5,213 bases of DNA from Alphaproteobacteria bacterium (GTDB taxonomy: Bacteria; Pseudomonadota; Alphaproteobacteria; Sphingomonadales; Rhodothalassiaceae), in assembly GCA_003694205.1 (NCBI GenBank), contig RFKS01000197.1, positions 1 to 5,213 on the forward strand, given 5' to 3'. How positions within the stretch are numbered: position 1 is the stretch's first letter; every line of letters begins with the position of its first letter. The notes under the pieces were generated by a model. It was not told the DNA's origin and made no database searches. It worked only from the letters and a program-made list of their open reading frames with translations. Of the stretch, positions 1 through 5,213 are shown in pieces. The translations under genes were made by a program, and so were the position numbers.

Positions 1-620
1 ACGTCCTTCTCGGCGGGCGCCGCGGCACCGCGGCGATGCGGATCGAGGGACGGCCCTATACGACCATCGAGCAGACCCTTGTCGAGCGCATGATCGCGGT
101 CGTGCTCAAGGACATGTCGGCAGCCTTCGAGCCGCTGTCACCGGTCAGTTTCACTTTTGACCGGCTGGAAACGAATCCGCGCTTCGCGACCATCGCCCGG
201 CCGCCGAACGCCGCCGTGCTGGTCAAGCTCCGGATCGACATGGAGGATCGCGGTGGCCGTCTCGAGATCCTCTATCCCTATGCAACGCTCGAGCCCGTGC
301 GCGAATTGCTGCTGCAGCGATTCATGGGCGAGAAATTCGGCCGCGACAGCATCTGGGAAACGCATCTTGCGACCGAGCTGTGGTCCGCCGATCTCGAACT
401 GCGCGCGATCCTCGACGAGCAGTGGCTGAGCCTGCGCGAGGTCATGAACCTCAAGGTCGGCCAGACCATCATGTTCAATCTCGGGCCGCAGGACAGCATC
501 CAGCTGCGCTGCGGTGACGTGCCGCTTGTCCGCGGCAAAATGGGCCGCAGCGGTCACCATCTGGCAATCAGGGTCGACGACACGAGCAAACTCAGGCGTC
601 GCGCCCAGGCAGAGGAGTAG
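1..620 (+). CDS. fliM: Flagellar motor switch protein FliM, C-terminal part (5' truncated by window)
   Basis: FliM sits in the flagellar C-ring, binds FliG and CheY-P, and switches rotation direction. The frame is open from the first full codon at position 3 to the TAG at 618-620, giving 205 visible residues. The N-terminal CheY-binding peptide and the first half of the middle domain lie upstream of the window. The fragment opens with LLGGRRGTAAMRIEGRPYT, which matches the FliM segment around the FliG-binding GGxG loop followed by (V)EGRxxTxxE. The rest of the CheC-like middle domain follows, including LEPVRELLLQRF. The last 75 or so residues form the SpoA/FliN-like C-terminal domain (SLREVMNLKVGQTIMFNL, then GDVPLVRGKMGRSGHHLAIRV). 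The ATG at 36 is internal and is not the start. The gene ends 3 bp before the next one, and its last codons carry that gene's ribosome binding site. Identification is by remembered family similarity. Confidence 0.95.
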   Translation, partial: VLLGGRRGTAAMRIEGRPYTTIEQTLVERMIAVVLKDMSAAFEPLSPVSFTFDRLETNPRFATIARPPNAAVLVKLRIDMEDRGGRLEILYPYATLEPVRELLLQRFMGEKFGRDSIWETHLATELWSADLELRAILDEQWLSLREVMNLKVGQTIMFNLGPQDSIQLRCGDVPLVRGKMGRSGHHLAIRVDDTSKLRRRAQAEE

Positions 621-623
621 ACG

Positions 624-1025
624 ATGGCAGGCTTCGAGCTTGGCGGACTCATCATCGATCTCGTGCTGGTTCTCTTGCTGGGAGCGGTGCTTGTCGCCTG
701 TATCCGGGTCAACCGTGGACTGGTCACGATCCGCGAGGGGCAGGCGGAGCTTGCCAGTCTCGCGGGGCGTCTTGACAGCGCGACCCGGCAGGCACGCGAG
801 GCGATCACCGAACTGAAGGCCGAAAGCAGCCGTGTCGAAAAGGACCTGTCGAGCGAGGTGCGCAAGGCGCGGGCACTCGCCGACGAGCTTCTTGTCATTA
901 CCGAGGCAGGAGAGAATCTCGCGAGCCGCCTCGAGGAACGGCTCACCGGCGAGTCGCGCGCCGTGGAGGGTGAGAACGGTGGCGAGGGCCCGCGCGTCAT
1001 CCATGCCCTGAGGGAAGCCCGATGA
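624..1025 (+). CDS. Small membrane-anchored coiled-coil protein, DUF6468-like
   Basis: The product has 133 residues. A single hydrophobic helix spans about residues 8-28 (LIIDLVLVLLLGAVLVACI). A long charged heptad-like helix follows at about 33-108, rich in Glu, Arg, Leu and Ala, and then a short Gly/Glu-rich tail. Size, layout and position between fliM and motE match the alphaproteobacterial family I know as DUF6468, for which I know no experimental function. The strong AGAGGAG at 611-617 lies inside the end of fliM, 6 nt before this ATG. The stop overlaps the next start as ATGA (4 bp), suggesting translational coupling. By inference it is an inner-membrane protein with its coil either in the cytoplasm near the C-ring or in the periplasm near the stator; the charges flanking the helix do not settle topology. 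Family assignment is fairly confident; role unknown. Confidence 0.82.
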   Translation: MAGFELGGLIIDLVLVLLLGAVLVACIRVNRGLVTIREGQAELASLAGRLDSATRQAREAITELKAESSRVEKDLSSEVRKARALADELLVITEAGENLASRLEERLTGESRAVEGENGGEGPRVIHALREAR

Positions 1026-1735
1026 AGGTGGCTGGAAACGCGGCAGCACCGGTAGGGAGCCTGCGGCTTCTCCCGCTGTTTCTGGGGGTTCTTCTCGTCG
1101 CACTCGTATTCCGTGTCGGCGATTTTGCCGGCGATGTCGGCAAGGTGGTGACCGCCGCCCGCGCCCAGGAGGCGGCGGATCCAGTGCCGCCGGCGGACAG
1201 GCACGAGGCTGATGCGGCGGCGAGCGAAGCCGGGCCGGAGCCGGATGCCCCCGCGCCGGAGGCGACCGATGCGACGGCGCTTCCGCTTGCCGGCATCAGC
1301 CGCGCTGAGATGTCGCTGCTCCAGGACCTGCGCGCCCGCCGCCAGGAGCTGGAGGACCGCGAGCGCAAGGTGGCGCTCCAGGAGCAGCTTTTGGCGACGA
1401 CGGAGCGTCGCATCGATCAGCGGATCGCCGAGATGCAGAAAATCGAGAAGCGTATCGCGGAGCTTGTCGCCCAGCATGATGCGCGCGAGGAGGAGCAGCT
1501 CAAGAGTGTCGTATCGATGTATGAAAAGATGAAGCCGAAGGATGCCGCTCCGATCTTCGAACGCCTCGATATCGACATCCAGCTCGCCGTTGCGACACGG
1601 ATGAAGGACTCGAAGATGGCGGCATTGCTTGCCCAGATGGACCCCGAGGCGGCGAAGACTTTGACGACGCGTCTCGCAACGCGCGAGGAGTTGCCGGAAG
1701 CGGCGCAAATACTTGCCGAGCAAAGCACACCTTAA
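1022..1735 (+). CDS. motE: MotE-like flagellar protein (TM anchor, coiled coil, MgtE_N-like domain)
   Basis: The product has 237 residues. An N-terminal hydrophobic segment at about 15-31 follows K2 and R15, so it is either an uncleaved anchor or a signal sequence, with the bulk exported. Residues 48-90 form an Ala/Pro/acidic linker, and about 94-160 a coiled coil rich in Glu, Arg and Gln. Residues 161-218 (VSMYEKMKPKDAAPIFERL, then MAALLAQMDPEAAKTLTTRL) show the repeated helical pattern of the MgtE N-terminal superfamily found in MotE proteins. In Sinorhizobium, MotE is a periplasmic protein that acts as a chaperone for MotC, which binds the stator. Transfer of that role here is inference, since rhizobial MotE is only a distant relative. 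The start overlaps the previous stop (ATGA), with GAGGGA at 1010-1015 as ribosome binding site. The TAA stop forms part of a CtrA-type box. Confidence 0.85.
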   Translation: MKVAGNAAAPVGSLRLLPLFLGVLLVALVFRVGDFAGDVGKVVTAARAQEAADPVPPADRHEADAAASEAGPEPDAPAPEATDATALPLAGISRAEMSLLQDLRARRQELEDRERKVALQEQLLATTERRIDQRIAEMQKIEKRIAELVAQHDAREEEQLKSVVSMYEKMKPKDAAPIFERLDIDIQLAVATRMKDSKMAALLAQMDPEAAKTLTTRLATREELPEAAQILAEQSTP

Positions 1736-1747
1736 GCCAGATTTAAC
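1732..1747 (+). promoter_or_regulatory. Candidate CtrA binding site, TTAA-N7-TTAAC
   Basis: TTAA at 1732-1735 is separated by exactly seven bases from TTAA at 1743-1746, followed by C. This is a perfect match to the CtrA consensus TTAA-N7-TTAA(C) of Alphaproteobacteria. TTAA is rare in this GC-rich window; apart from these two I noticed only one near 3328. The site sits 74 bp upstream of the cheZ ATG in the only real intergenic gap, overlapping the motE stop codon. CtrA controls flagellar and chemotaxis genes in many Alphaproteobacteria, which fits the neighbours. A weak -10-like TAGTCT lies at 1759-1764, but I cannot place a transcription start. Confidence 0.55.
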
Positions 1748-1776
1748 GAAGTTCAGCCTAGTCTTGTGGCCGCATC

Positions 1777-1790
1777 CCGGGCCGGCCCGG
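1777..1790. repeat. Perfect 14-bp GC palindrome in the motE-cheZ gap
   Basis: CCGGGCCGGCCCGG is identical to its reverse complement. It lies 30 bp after the CtrA-type box and 30 bp before cheZ. No T-run follows, so it does not look like an intrinsic terminator. As RNA it could form only a short hairpin, since a 14-bp palindrome without a spacer must lose central pairs to the loop. It might be a dimeric regulator site, a 5'-leader hairpin, or chance in GC-rich DNA. The palindrome is certain; a function is not. Confidence 0.45.
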
Positions 1791-1820
1791 TGCATTATTC
1801 AGGTAGAATCGGGGCGATTC

Positions 1821-2471
1821 ATGAGCGAGAAGACAACCGCCACCCTCGAAGACCGGATCGCGGCACTCAAGGCTCAACGCGGCGAGTGGATCGCGGCCGA
1901 TGACGTCGCGGGCGTTGTCGCGGCGTTGGTGTCGAGCATCGAGGAAGAGAATGCGACACAAGCGGACGCAATGCGGCACGAGGTGCGCGAGCTACTCGAC
2001 TTCATTGCCCGGGCCAAGGATGAGCTGGCGTCCATGCGGCCGCGCACGCTCGCCGACAGGCATATCGCGAGTGCCCGCGACGAGCTCGATGCCGTGATCG
2101 CCCACACCGAGGCCGCCGCGGACCGGATAATGGATGTCGGTGAGCGGCTCGGCGATCTCGCCAATGGTCAAGGTGCCGCCAATGGTGAGGAGCTGGCGGC
2201 GCTGTCGACGGAAATCTACGAGGCCTCGACCTTCCAGGACATCACCGGCCAGCGCGTGACCAAGGTGATGGGCGTGCTTCGCCATATCGAGGAGCGGCTG
2301 ACGGCGCTCGCCGAGGTGATCGGCGACGACGAGGTGGAAGAGGAGGAGGTGCAGGTCTTCGACGAGTCGGGCGAGGTCGTCAACGCCGAGGCGCTGAAGC
2401 ACGGGCCGCAGCTTGACACGGAGGCCAACAGCCAGGACGACATCGACGCGCTTCTGGCCAGCTTTGATTGA
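1821..2471 (+). CDS. cheZ: Protein phosphatase CheZ (CheY-P dephosphorylation)
   Basis: CheZ speeds hydrolysis of the phosphoryl group on CheY, ending the switching signal sent to FliM. The 216-residue product is mostly long helix, as expected for the CheZ four-helix-bundle dimer. The catalytic signature FQDITGQR at 138-145 matches E. coli CheZ FQDLTGQ, so D140 and Q144 correspond to the catalytic Asp143 and Gln147. An acidic linker (about 169-192, GDDEVEEEE at its start) leads to the C-terminal peptide SQDDIDALLASFD (204-216), equivalent to the CheY-docking tail. I chose ATG 1821 because homology begins near here, GGGG at 1811-1814 is a modest ribosome binding site, and the in-frame ATG at 1713 would lie inside motE and add a non-helical 36-residue leader. 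The gene probably has its own CtrA-type promoter region. It is shorter than E. coli CheZ by only a few residues. Confidence 0.93.
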   Translation: MSEKTTATLEDRIAALKAQRGEWIAADDVAGVVAALVSSIEEENATQADAMRHEVRELLDFIARAKDELASMRPRTLADRHIASARDELDAVIAHTEAAADRIMDVGERLGDLANGQGAANGEELAALSTEIYEASTFQDITGQRVTKVMGVLRHIEERLTALAEVIGDDEVEEEEVQVFDESGEVVNAEALKHGPQLDTEANSQDDIDALLASFD

Positions 2472-2474
2472 GGT
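2470..2474 (+). promoter_or_regulatory. Ribosome binding site deciding a GTG start
   Basis: GAGGT overlaps the cheZ stop codon and lies 6 nt before GTG 2481. No other usable start codon exists between the in-frame TGA at 2469-2471 and the membrane helix, so GTG is almost certainly the start of the next gene. Confidence 0.6.
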
Positions 2475-2480
2475 CGCGCC

Positions 2481-3155
2481 GTGTTCCGGCACTCCTTACA
2501 GACAGGGAGACGAAAGGGCGACCCGACGCTCAGTCTCTTTGTCTCGCTCTATGTCATTCTGCTCGCCTTCTTCATCGTCATGAATGCGATCTCGAATCAG
2601 GAAACGGCCCGCGCCGTGGCGGTACTCGAGAGCGTCGAACGGGCCTTCGAGCGACCGTTTCCCCCGCTTGCGCGCACCCCCGGATTCGTTCCGCCGGCAC
2701 CCCATCGGGCGCTCGATGGCGCCTTTCTTGTCGATGCCGGCGAGCTGGTCTCTCCTCTTGCCGGTCGCGCGCCCGACTTTCCGGAGCAGGGTGGAAACCA
2801 GCTTTCGATCGAGCTCGATGCGCACCGTCTCTTTTTCGAAAACGACGCCCGACTGAGCGAGCAGGCGGCACGCTTCCTCGACTCCCTGGCGTCGCTGCTT
2901 TCCGGGGCGCCCGCGGAGGTGCGGCGCGAGGCCCTGTTCCTGCTTGGCACCAAGGGCAGCGAGGGCGGCCTCGCCCTTGCCCGTGCCGACAGGCTCGGCC
3001 GCGCCCTGGAGGCGGCGGGTGCACCCCCGGGATCTGTCGGCGTCGGCATTGAGACCGAGGCCCGGGCGCGCTCGGTACGGATCCGCTTCCGCGCGGTACC
3101 CGTCGATCGCGACCGGATCACCTTCGCCCCCGAGGAGGGAGGTGAGGGAGCATGA
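2481..3155 (+). CDS. MotB-like membrane protein lacking the ion-binding Asp and the GHTD motif
   Basis: The product has 224 residues and starts at GTG. One membrane helix lies at about 17-38 (LSLFVSLYVILLAFFIVMNA), followed by a plug-like amphipathic stretch (about 39-60), as in the N-terminus of MotB. Aligning LLAFFIVMNAIS with the MotB helix places S22 where MotB, PomB and the downstream neighbour have the ion-binding Asp. The C-terminal part (about 108-205) follows an OmpA-like plan: RLFFENDARLSEQA, a helix, then LLGTKGSEGGLALARADRL and a final SVRIRFR strand. However, LGTKG stands where GHTD is expected, so the peptidoglycan-binding Asp is absent; an Arg in the LxxxRA position (R169) remains. 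It starts 9 bp after cheZ, in the same frame, and overlaps the next gene by 4 bp. I read it as a diverged MotB paralogue that probably works with its neighbour, perhaps structurally. It could instead be an unrelated single-pass protein with a coincidentally similar helix. Confidence 0.75.
   Translation: MFRHSLQTGRRKGDPTLSLFVSLYVILLAFFIVMNAISNQETARAVAVLESVERAFERPFPPLARTPGFVPPAPHRALDGAFLVDAGELVSPLAGRAPDFPEQGGNQLSIELDAHRLFFENDARLSEQAARFLDSLASLLSGAPAEVRREALFLLGTKGSEGGLALARADRLGRALEAAGAPPGSVGVGIETEARARSVRIRFRAVPVDRDRITFAPEEGGEGA
3137..3143 (+). promoter_or_regulatory. Strong Shine-Dalgarno for the second MotB-like gene
   Basis: GGGAGGT lies inside a purine-rich run (about 3132-3150) at the end of the preceding gene, 8 nt before ATG 3152. 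It supports that start over the in-frame ATG at 3164. It is the strongest ribosome binding site in the window, suggesting that this protein is made at a higher level than its upstream partner. Confidence 0.6.
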
Positions 3156-3874
3156 TTGGCGGAATGCCGGAACGTGGCCGGGCAACGACGGCGACGGAGC
3201 AGGCGTGGATGGTCAGCCTCACCGATCTGCTGGCCCTCATGCTCACCTTCTTCGTCCTTCTCTTTTCGATGAACGCCGTCCAGTTCGCGAACTGGCAGCC
3301 GGTCGTCAGCTCGTTCCGCAAACAGTTTAATCCGTCGGCTGCGCCGGTCGAAGCGCGGCCGGTTACCGGGATCGAGGCACGCCAGTTCGTCGCCTGGGGT
3401 GCGAGCCTCGATTATCTGGCCGCCATCCTCCGCGAACGGCTTTCGGCGCCGGAATGGCATGGTGCGCGGCTGAGCCGCCTTGCGGACCGTCTCGTCGTGT
3501 CGTTGCCCGCCGATCTCGTCTTCGACAGTGGCGCGGTGATGCCGGCCCCCCGGGCAAGGGCGCTCATTTCGGCGCTGAGCGAACATCTGGCGCAGCTCGG
3601 CAATCGCCTCGAGGTGGCCGGGCATACGGATCCGGAGCCGGTCAGCGGCGCACGGTTTGCCTCCAACTGGGCACTGTCCCTCAGCCGTGCGCAGGCGGTT
3701 GCGGAGGCGTTCCGAGCCGCCGGCTATCCGCGGCCGCTGCGGATCGTCGGCTATGCCGACACACGATATGGCGACCTGTCGCCGGCACTGTCGGCCGAGG
3801 AACGACAGCGTCTGGCCCGTCGGGTGGACATCGTCATTGTGGCGGAATCGGTGGAGCAGGGCGATGCCGGCTAG
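3152..3874 (+). CDS. MotB-like stator / OmpA-family protein
   Basis: MotB-type proteins pair with MotA to form the ion channel of the stator and anchor it to peptidoglycan. The 240-residue product has a single membrane helix at about 21-40 (VSLTDLLALMLTFFVLLFSM). D25 sits where MotB Asp32 or PomB Asp24 binds the ion. An amphipathic plug-like segment follows (about 41-60, AVQFANWQPVVSSFRKQF). The OmpA-like peptidoglycan-binding domain covers about 110-232: DLVFDSG at 121-127, GHTD at 157-160 with D160 the ligand-binding Asp, LSLSRAQAV with R179 the second contact, and the closing RRVDIVI. It is shorter than enteric MotB (about 300 residues). The start overlaps the preceding stop as ATGA. No MotA gene is visible nearby. 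It could instead be a non-channel OmpA-family accessory, but the intact Asp argues for a stator role. I left the symbol empty because the genome may also hold a canonical motB. Confidence 0.85.
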   Translation: MIGGMPERGRATTATEQAWMVSLTDLLALMLTFFVLLFSMNAVQFANWQPVVSSFRKQFNPSAAPVEARPVTGIEARQFVAWGASLDYLAAILRERLSAPEWHGARLSRLADRLVVSLPADLVFDSGAVMPAPRARALISALSEHLAQLGNRLEVAGHTDPEPVSGARFASNWALSLSRAQAVAEAFRAAGYPRPLRIVGYADTRYGDLSPALSAEERQRLARRVDIVIVAESVEQGDAG

Positions 3875-5213
3875 GATCTTCGCGATCGCCACGCTTGTGC
3901 TGGTATGGCTCGCAGGCTTGCACCCCGCGGCTGCTGCAGCGGTCACGGTCCGCGGCGGCGATCACGAAGGCTTCAGCCGCATCGTCTTCGATTTCACGCG
4001 ACCGCCGGTCTATACCGCCCGCATTGACGACGGCCGCCTCGTCGTCCGTTTCGAGGGCAGCCACGAATTCGACGCCTCCGCTCTCGAGCACGATCCGCCC
4101 AGCCGGATCGGCGCCTTCGTGGCACGGCAGGATGCCGGGGCGACCATCGTGACGCTTGCCGTTCGTCCTGGCCCCATGCGCCATTTCACGAGCGACGGCA
4201 AGCTCGTCATCGATATCGCCGATGACGGGGCGTCAGCTTCGGCGCCACCGGATTCGGCCGTGGCCGATACCGCACCGCCGGCGTCGCCCGGCGATCGGGC
4301 GGCGGTGGCGACGAGGGAGGAGCGGGAGCCGCCGGCAAGTGGCGATGATTCCGTCGCCACCACCGCTGCGGCAACTGCCGCTGCCCTCTCGGCGACGGTC
4401 GAGGGCGAGGATCTGCTTCTCCGCTTGCACTGGGATCACCCGGCGCCGGCCGCGATCTTCGCCCGAGCGGGTTATCTGTGGCTGGTGGTCGAGGGGAAGG
4501 GCGCGGTCGACATGTCGGGGCTCGATCTTGCGCCGGGTTCCTTTGCCGGCGACCGCCTGCGTTCATACGAGACGCTGTCGGCACCGCACCATCTCGTCCT
4601 GCGCTTCAGGCTCCGCGACGATCTTCACGTTGCCGCGCGCCGCGAAGGCAATGACTGGCAGGTACGCCTCAGCCCGGACGAGACGCGGCCGCGCCTCGCG
4701 ATCGACGTGCTTGAGCAGCCGAGCCCCGGGGGGCGCCGTCTGCTGGTCAGGAGCGCGGAGGTCGGTGCCGCCGTCCGCATCCGCGATCCGGAGGTCGGCG
4801 ATGAGTTGGATATCGTGCCATTTGGCGAATCCGGCCATGGTACGCCGGACACGCGCTCCTATGTCCAGTTCGCCCTGCTGCCGACGGCGCAGGGCCTCGT
4901 CGTCGAGCGCCGTGACAGCGATCTTCTCGTGACCCGCGAAAAGGACGGTGTCGTGATTGCTGACAATGGCGGTCTCGTGCTGTCGCATTCCGACCTTGAG
5001 GCGGGGGAGGCGCCCGGTGCGGCGGCTGGCAAGCTCGTTGATCTGGCGGCCTGGCGGCGCGGCGGCCGCGAGGAGTTCGTGCGCAATGAGCAGGAATTGC
5101 TGGTTCGCCTGTCAAGAAGCGGCCCTGCGGGACGGCGCGAGGCCCGCTGGGCGCTGGCGCGCTTCTATCTCGCCCACGGCGCGCCGGCGGATGCGCTCGG
5201 CCCCCTTGAGCTG
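3864..5213 (+). CDS. Secreted multi-domain protein with AMIN-like and TPR-like regions (3' truncated by window)
   Basis: The frame is open from ATG 3864 to the last base: 450 residues visible and no stop. A signal peptide is clear: R4, hydrophobic core 5-18, then HPAAAAA with likely cleavage near 25-26. Residues 27-120 form a beta-rich module (SRIVFDFTRPPVYTARI, then DGRLVVRFEG) resembling the AMIN domain, which in other proteins binds or localises to the cell wall. An Ala/Pro/Asp-rich linker (about 121-175) follows, then more beta-rich sequence (about 176-375) including LRFRLRDDLHVAARR. A helical segment begins near 390, and EARWALARFYLAHGAPADAL at 426-445 looks like the first tetratricopeptide-type repeat. 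The start overlaps the preceding gene by 11 bp, with GGAG at 3853-3856, indicating coupling. By position and export it could be a periplasmic partner of the MotB-like proteins, comparable in role to rhizobial MotC. That is inference; I recognise no characterised orthologue. Confidence 0.8.
   Translation, partial: MPARIFAIATLVLVWLAGLHPAAAAAVTVRGGDHEGFSRIVFDFTRPPVYTARIDDGRLVVRFEGSHEFDASALEHDPPSRIGAFVARQDAGATIVTLAVRPGPMRHFTSDGKLVIDIADDGASASAPPDSAVADTAPPASPGDRAAVATREEREPPASGDDSVATTAAATAAALSATVEGEDLLLRLHWDHPAPAAIFARAGYLWLVVEGKGAVDMSGLDLAPGSFAGDRLRSYETLSAPHHLVLRFRLRDDLHVAARREGNDWQVRLSPDETRPRLAIDVLEQPSPGGRRLLVRSAEVGAAVRIRDPEVGDELDIVPFGESGHGTPDTRSYVQFALLPTAQGLVVERRDSDLLVTREKDGVVIADNGGLVLSHSDLEAGEAPGAAAGKLVDLAAWRRGGREEFVRNEQELLVRLSRSGPAGRREARWALARFYLAHGAPADALGPLEL

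Noticed and set aside
36..38. ATG 36 as the start of fliM
   Set aside because: The frame is open to the window edge and the codons before it encode LLGGRRGTAA, a conserved internal FliM segment.
1767..1782. Possible sigma-54 promoter (TGGC with a downstream GC)
   Set aside because: The spacing is GG-N11-GC, not GG-N10-GC, and the downstream element lacks TTGC-like bases.
554..1795. Long open frame on the minus strand (413 residues) and a similar one at 138-1103
   Set aside because: Both lie opposite well-supported genes and are rich in Arg, Leu and Ser in the style of GC-rich shadow frames, with no recognisable domain and no spacing that suits a gene.
1777..1800. Intrinsic terminator after motE
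   Set aside because: The GC palindrome is followed by TGCATTATTC with no T-run, and the stem would be short once a loop is allowed.
1713..1820. Upstream ATG for cheZ that would add 36 residues
   Set aside because: The extension starts inside motE, crosses the CtrA-type box and palindrome, and resembles no CheZ N-terminus. ATG 1821 fits the family better.
2327..2348. Acidic run in CheZ (GDDEVEEEE) as a special motif
   Set aside because: Acidic flexible linkers before the CheY-docking tail are ordinary for CheZ-type proteins.
2597..3946. Minus-strand open frame of 449 residues
   Set aside because: It runs antisense to both MotB-like genes, whose domains, overlaps and ribosome binding sites are convincing. 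Its protein is low-complexity Arg/Ala/Pro without a family pattern.
4156..4932. Plus-strand open frame of 258 residues in another frame
   Set aside because: It is an Arg/Ser-rich shadow of the exported AMIN/TPR-like gene, which has a signal peptide and an unbroken frame through to the window end.

Overview
This GC-rich window (roughly 65% by eye) carries seven tightly packed genes, all on the + strand, from a flagellar motor and chemotaxis operon. The gene set (fliM, a DUF6468-like membrane coiled-coil protein, a MotE/MgtE_N-type protein, CheZ, two MotB-like proteins and a secreted AMIN/TPR-like protein) and a perfect CtrA-type TTAA-N7-TTAA box point to an alphaproteobacterium. Rhodospirillales-like lineages (Azospirillum and relatives) fit best. 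That placement is inferred from gene content and style, not from a marker gene.

Layout: (1) 1-620, the 3' part of fliM (C-ring switch protein), cut by the window start. (2) 624-1025, a small membrane-anchored coiled-coil protein (DUF6468-like). (3) 1022-1735, a motE-like gene with a TM anchor, coiled coil and C-terminal MgtE_N-like helical domain. (4) 1736-1820, the only real intergenic gap, with a candidate CtrA box at its left edge and a perfect 14-bp GC palindrome. (5) 1821-2471, cheZ, the CheY-P phosphatase. (6) 2481-3155, a MotB-like protein that lacks the ion-binding Asp and the usual peptidoglycan-binding GHTD motif. (7) 3152-3874, a second MotB-like protein that keeps both. (8) 3864-5213, a secreted multi-domain protein that runs off the window end. 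It has a signal peptide, an AMIN-like beta domain, further beta-rich segments and the start of a TPR-like helical region.

How they may work together: FliM is the rotor-side receptor for CheY-P, and CheZ removes that signal. The MotB-like pair are candidate stator B-subunits. The MotE-like and AMIN/TPR-like proteins are candidate periplasmic partners of the stator, recalling rhizobial MotE and MotC. Genes overlap by 4 to 11 bp or are separated by 3 to 9 bp everywhere except the gap before cheZ. This suggests one transcript with a possible second, CtrA-controlled entry point ahead of cheZ. No MotA-type channel subunit is visible here; it would have to lie outside the window.

The most unusual points are the paired MotB-like proteins, one without its ion-binding residue; the CtrA box overlapping the motE stop; and the large secreted protein in a MotC-like position. 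I see no mobile element, CRISPR array, tRNA or rRNA, and no gene on the minus strand that I would defend.
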